Below the pieces are notes generated by a model. That model saw only the letters and a program-made list of their open reading frames with translations, made no database searches and was not told the origin of the DNA. Shown here piece after piece: positions 62,501 to 64,000 of a stretch of 64,000 nt of DNA. The stretch covers positions 992,001 through 1,056,000 of the forward strand of contig NC_018387.1 of the NCBI RefSeq assembly GCF_000208865.1, read 5' to 3'. Origin of the DNA: Neospora caninum Liverpool. Lineage: Eukaryota; Apicomplexa; Conoidasida; Eucoccidiorida; Sarcocystidae. A program made the position numbers and the translations under genes. The number at the start of each line of letters is the position of its first letter. Position 1 is the stretch's first letter.

Positions 62501-64000
62501 AAACATCTGCTTCGCAGCTGAGACGCCTCTTCAGGGTGTTCCTCCGACCACAACTGTTTCACGCAGCTTCGCCCGGCACCCGTCCGCGTCTTTCGTGCGC
62601 CGAGCTCGCGGCTTGGCTTGCCGTCTGACTCTCGTGCTCAGCTGTTTTGAGCTGTATTCAGAGCGCTGTATCACCGCAGTACACGCGTTTTTTGACCCAC
62701 GCCCCAATTCCCCTGTGTCTGTGCCTGCCGAGCTGCCTTGTCTCCTGGTTGTCCACCGACACGGTGTCGCACCTCCTGCATACGCCCCCATTACCTCCCG
62801 TTTCTCGTCTCTTTTTCGTATCTCGTCTGCCTAGATGAGCCGCCGCAGGTGACGGCTCAGAATCGTCGACAGTGCCTCGAAAAGGCGAGACAGACTGGCG
62901 CCGATGTCGAGAGCCTCCTGCGGGCGTGTGACATCGCCCAGAAGCGATCAGGCTCAGATCTTGTCGATGCGCTCCAAGGCGCTGCTGAAGACAGCCACGT
63001 CTTGCTGGTGAGCCCCGACCCACACACCGTAGAGTCTGCGCTTTCTTTTCTCCCTTGCTTTGCTCTCTTTCTCCCCTTTTTCCCTCTCTGCTGTCTCCGC
63101 CGTTCTTCTTCGCTCTGCTCACTTTTCTCCCATGCGGCGGTCCTGCGTCTCGCGCTTTCTCTCTTCGTGCGTGACGCAGCTTCGTCTGCCCGACAAGCGC
63201 CGGATGAAGCAACTCGTCTCGTCCCGGAAAGCGGCTTCCCAGGCCGCTCTGTCGAACTCGACTGCCTGTGATCCGCAAGGTGTTCTGCATGCTGCGCTCG
63301 GCCTTCTCCTTGCTCAAGTGAGTTGCCAGGCAGGAAAGGAAGACACGAGACACCGTTTTCTGCGCAACAGGCACAGGACTGCACCAAAGACCTGTCAGAC
63401 GAAAAACGGCAACCTGCCCCCAATTGCGCTAACTCTGTATTATCATGTACATAGATGGATAGATACCTAACCACCTACGTGGGGATGTTTACAGTTGAAA
63501 GTGTACGTAGATCGGTAGGTGGATCGCCGTGTTTTTACTGGGATGTGTCGGGGCGCTCGGTGTCAGGACGATAGGAGTTTTCCGCGAAGCCGGCGAGCAC
63601 GACAGCCTTCTTCCGTTGTGTTACCACACCGCGCTCAGCTGACAAGTTGATCTCTGACGTTTGTGGACGGTAGCATCTTCATCTGAGAGGCGCCCCAGTT
63701 TGACTCTCTCGCAACATCCCCCACATCGTGCATCGAGAGCCGTGGATCTTTTGTTGTCCAAAACGGCGAACGGATGTAGATTTTTCTCTGCCTCTCGGTT
63801 AAAGTGTACCGTTGCTCGCGGAGGCGGGAGTTCACTTGGTGGTCTTGGCCTCGTGCTTTTTCTGTGCCTTGGGGGCGCTTTCTGTGTCTTCCTTTTCAGC
63901 GTCTTTTCCCTCACGGCTCCATCCTGTTTCCCAAGGACTTCTGGGCGCTGACGACCGTCTGGGCCTTGCTCGAGAAAGGCGAGACTGGAGCGGCAGCAGA
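56570..64000 (+). CDS. UFL1: E3 UFM1-protein ligase 1 (UFL1), 3' partial
   Basis: UFL1 transfers UFM1 from UFC1 to targets such as ribosomal protein uL24 at the ER. Exons: 56570-56776, 57162-57338, 57913-58015, 58126-58249, 58755-58875, 59129-59296, 59533-59835, 60165-60261, 60769-60965, 61404-61532, 62093-62204, 62835-63007, 63180-63317 and 63900 onward; phases fit and at least 716 residues are visible. Recognition is by ordered matches to animal UFL1: LSERACVDIVVKLMEMKKIQ and GKEFVTFETLAQEIR at the N terminus, KGRVNVIEMATAL, EKGQLTIAELSQKYSLPADF, RPVAVSAISTEFN, ATVYVHPQLVAPLQANIQ, FEDGVVLSHGFLD, a basic Gly/Arg/Ser linker (exon 8 to the start of exon 9), then helical C-terminal exons (ESLLRACDIAQKRSG; LFPHGSILFPKDFW). 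The start is caccATGG after a CT-rich leader. Exon 9 could instead begin at 60673 in the same phase. The 3' end is outside the window. Confidence 0.9.
57083..57100. repeat. Short (AT)n microsatellite in UFL1 intron 1
   Basis: About 18 bases of alternating AT, 60 bases before the exon 2 acceptor. Confidence 0.85.
59248..59261. repeat. Perfect GGTGTACGTACACC palindrome inside a UFL1 exon
   Basis: A perfect 14-base inverted repeat within exon 6, where it encodes the VYVHP part of a segment conserved with animal UFL1 (animal proteins have FVPD/YVPxxY-like residues). Confidence 0.6.
62370..62383. repeat. GGTGTAC palindrome copy, intronic
   Basis: CTGTGTACGTACAG in UFL1 intron 62205-62834; the inner 10 bases (TGTACGTACA) are perfect. 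Confidence 0.45.

Overview
The window looks like nuclear chromosome sequence from a tissue-cyst coccidian (Apicomplexa, Sarcocystidae: Toxoplasma, Hammondia or Neospora; I cannot choose between them from sequence alone). Signs are GC-balanced exons, conventional GT-AG introns of about 100-700 bases, pyrimidine-rich leaders, very long Ser/Arg/Glu-rich low-complexity exons, (AT)n and (CTAT)n microsatellites confined to introns and intergenic DNA, and a recurrent GGTGTAC..ACACC palindrome. All gene models below were built by reading conserved peptide, splice sites and codon phase by hand; none is confirmed by transcripts or database search.

Layout, left to right. 1762-5044 (+) is a five-exon gene of unknown function, convergent with a two-exon gene of unknown function at 5847-7191 (-). 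The latter is head-to-head with the Sm-like mRNA-decay gene LSM1 (8671-9529, +). A large minus-strand gene occupies 10804-16441; I read it as one three-exon gene for a ~1573-residue protein with a signal peptide, because the apparent stop codon of its big exon lies inside a splice donor. After 4.4 kb without a convincing gene comes an eight-exon gene for a seven-helix THH1/TOM1/TOM3-family membrane protein (20808-25534, +). Convergent to it is a minus-strand gene with a DEK C-terminal-like domain and a coding minisatellite (28221 to about 30838), and upstream of that, on the same strand, a 1609-residue Ser/Arg-rich ORF (31647-36476), possibly part of the same gene.

After another 4.4 kb gene-poor stretch comes an eight-exon NSUN3/NSUN4-type RNA cytosine-5 methyltransferase (40846-45901, +). 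This is convergent with a coiled-coil protein gene of at least eleven small exons (47632-53837, -). Finally an E3 UFM1-protein ligase (UFL1) gene starts at 56570 (+) and runs off the right end in its fourteenth exon.

The genes do not form an operon or a single pathway. Those with a recognisable role cover mRNA decay (LSM1), RNA m5C modification (NSUN), protein UFMylation (UFL1), a membrane-scaffold family (TOM1-like) and chromatin (DEK-like). Shared non-coding features are the AT/CTAT microsatellites and the GGTGTAC palindrome, which occurs about 18 times in both orientations and in exons as well as introns. I consider that palindrome the most interesting unexplained signal here.
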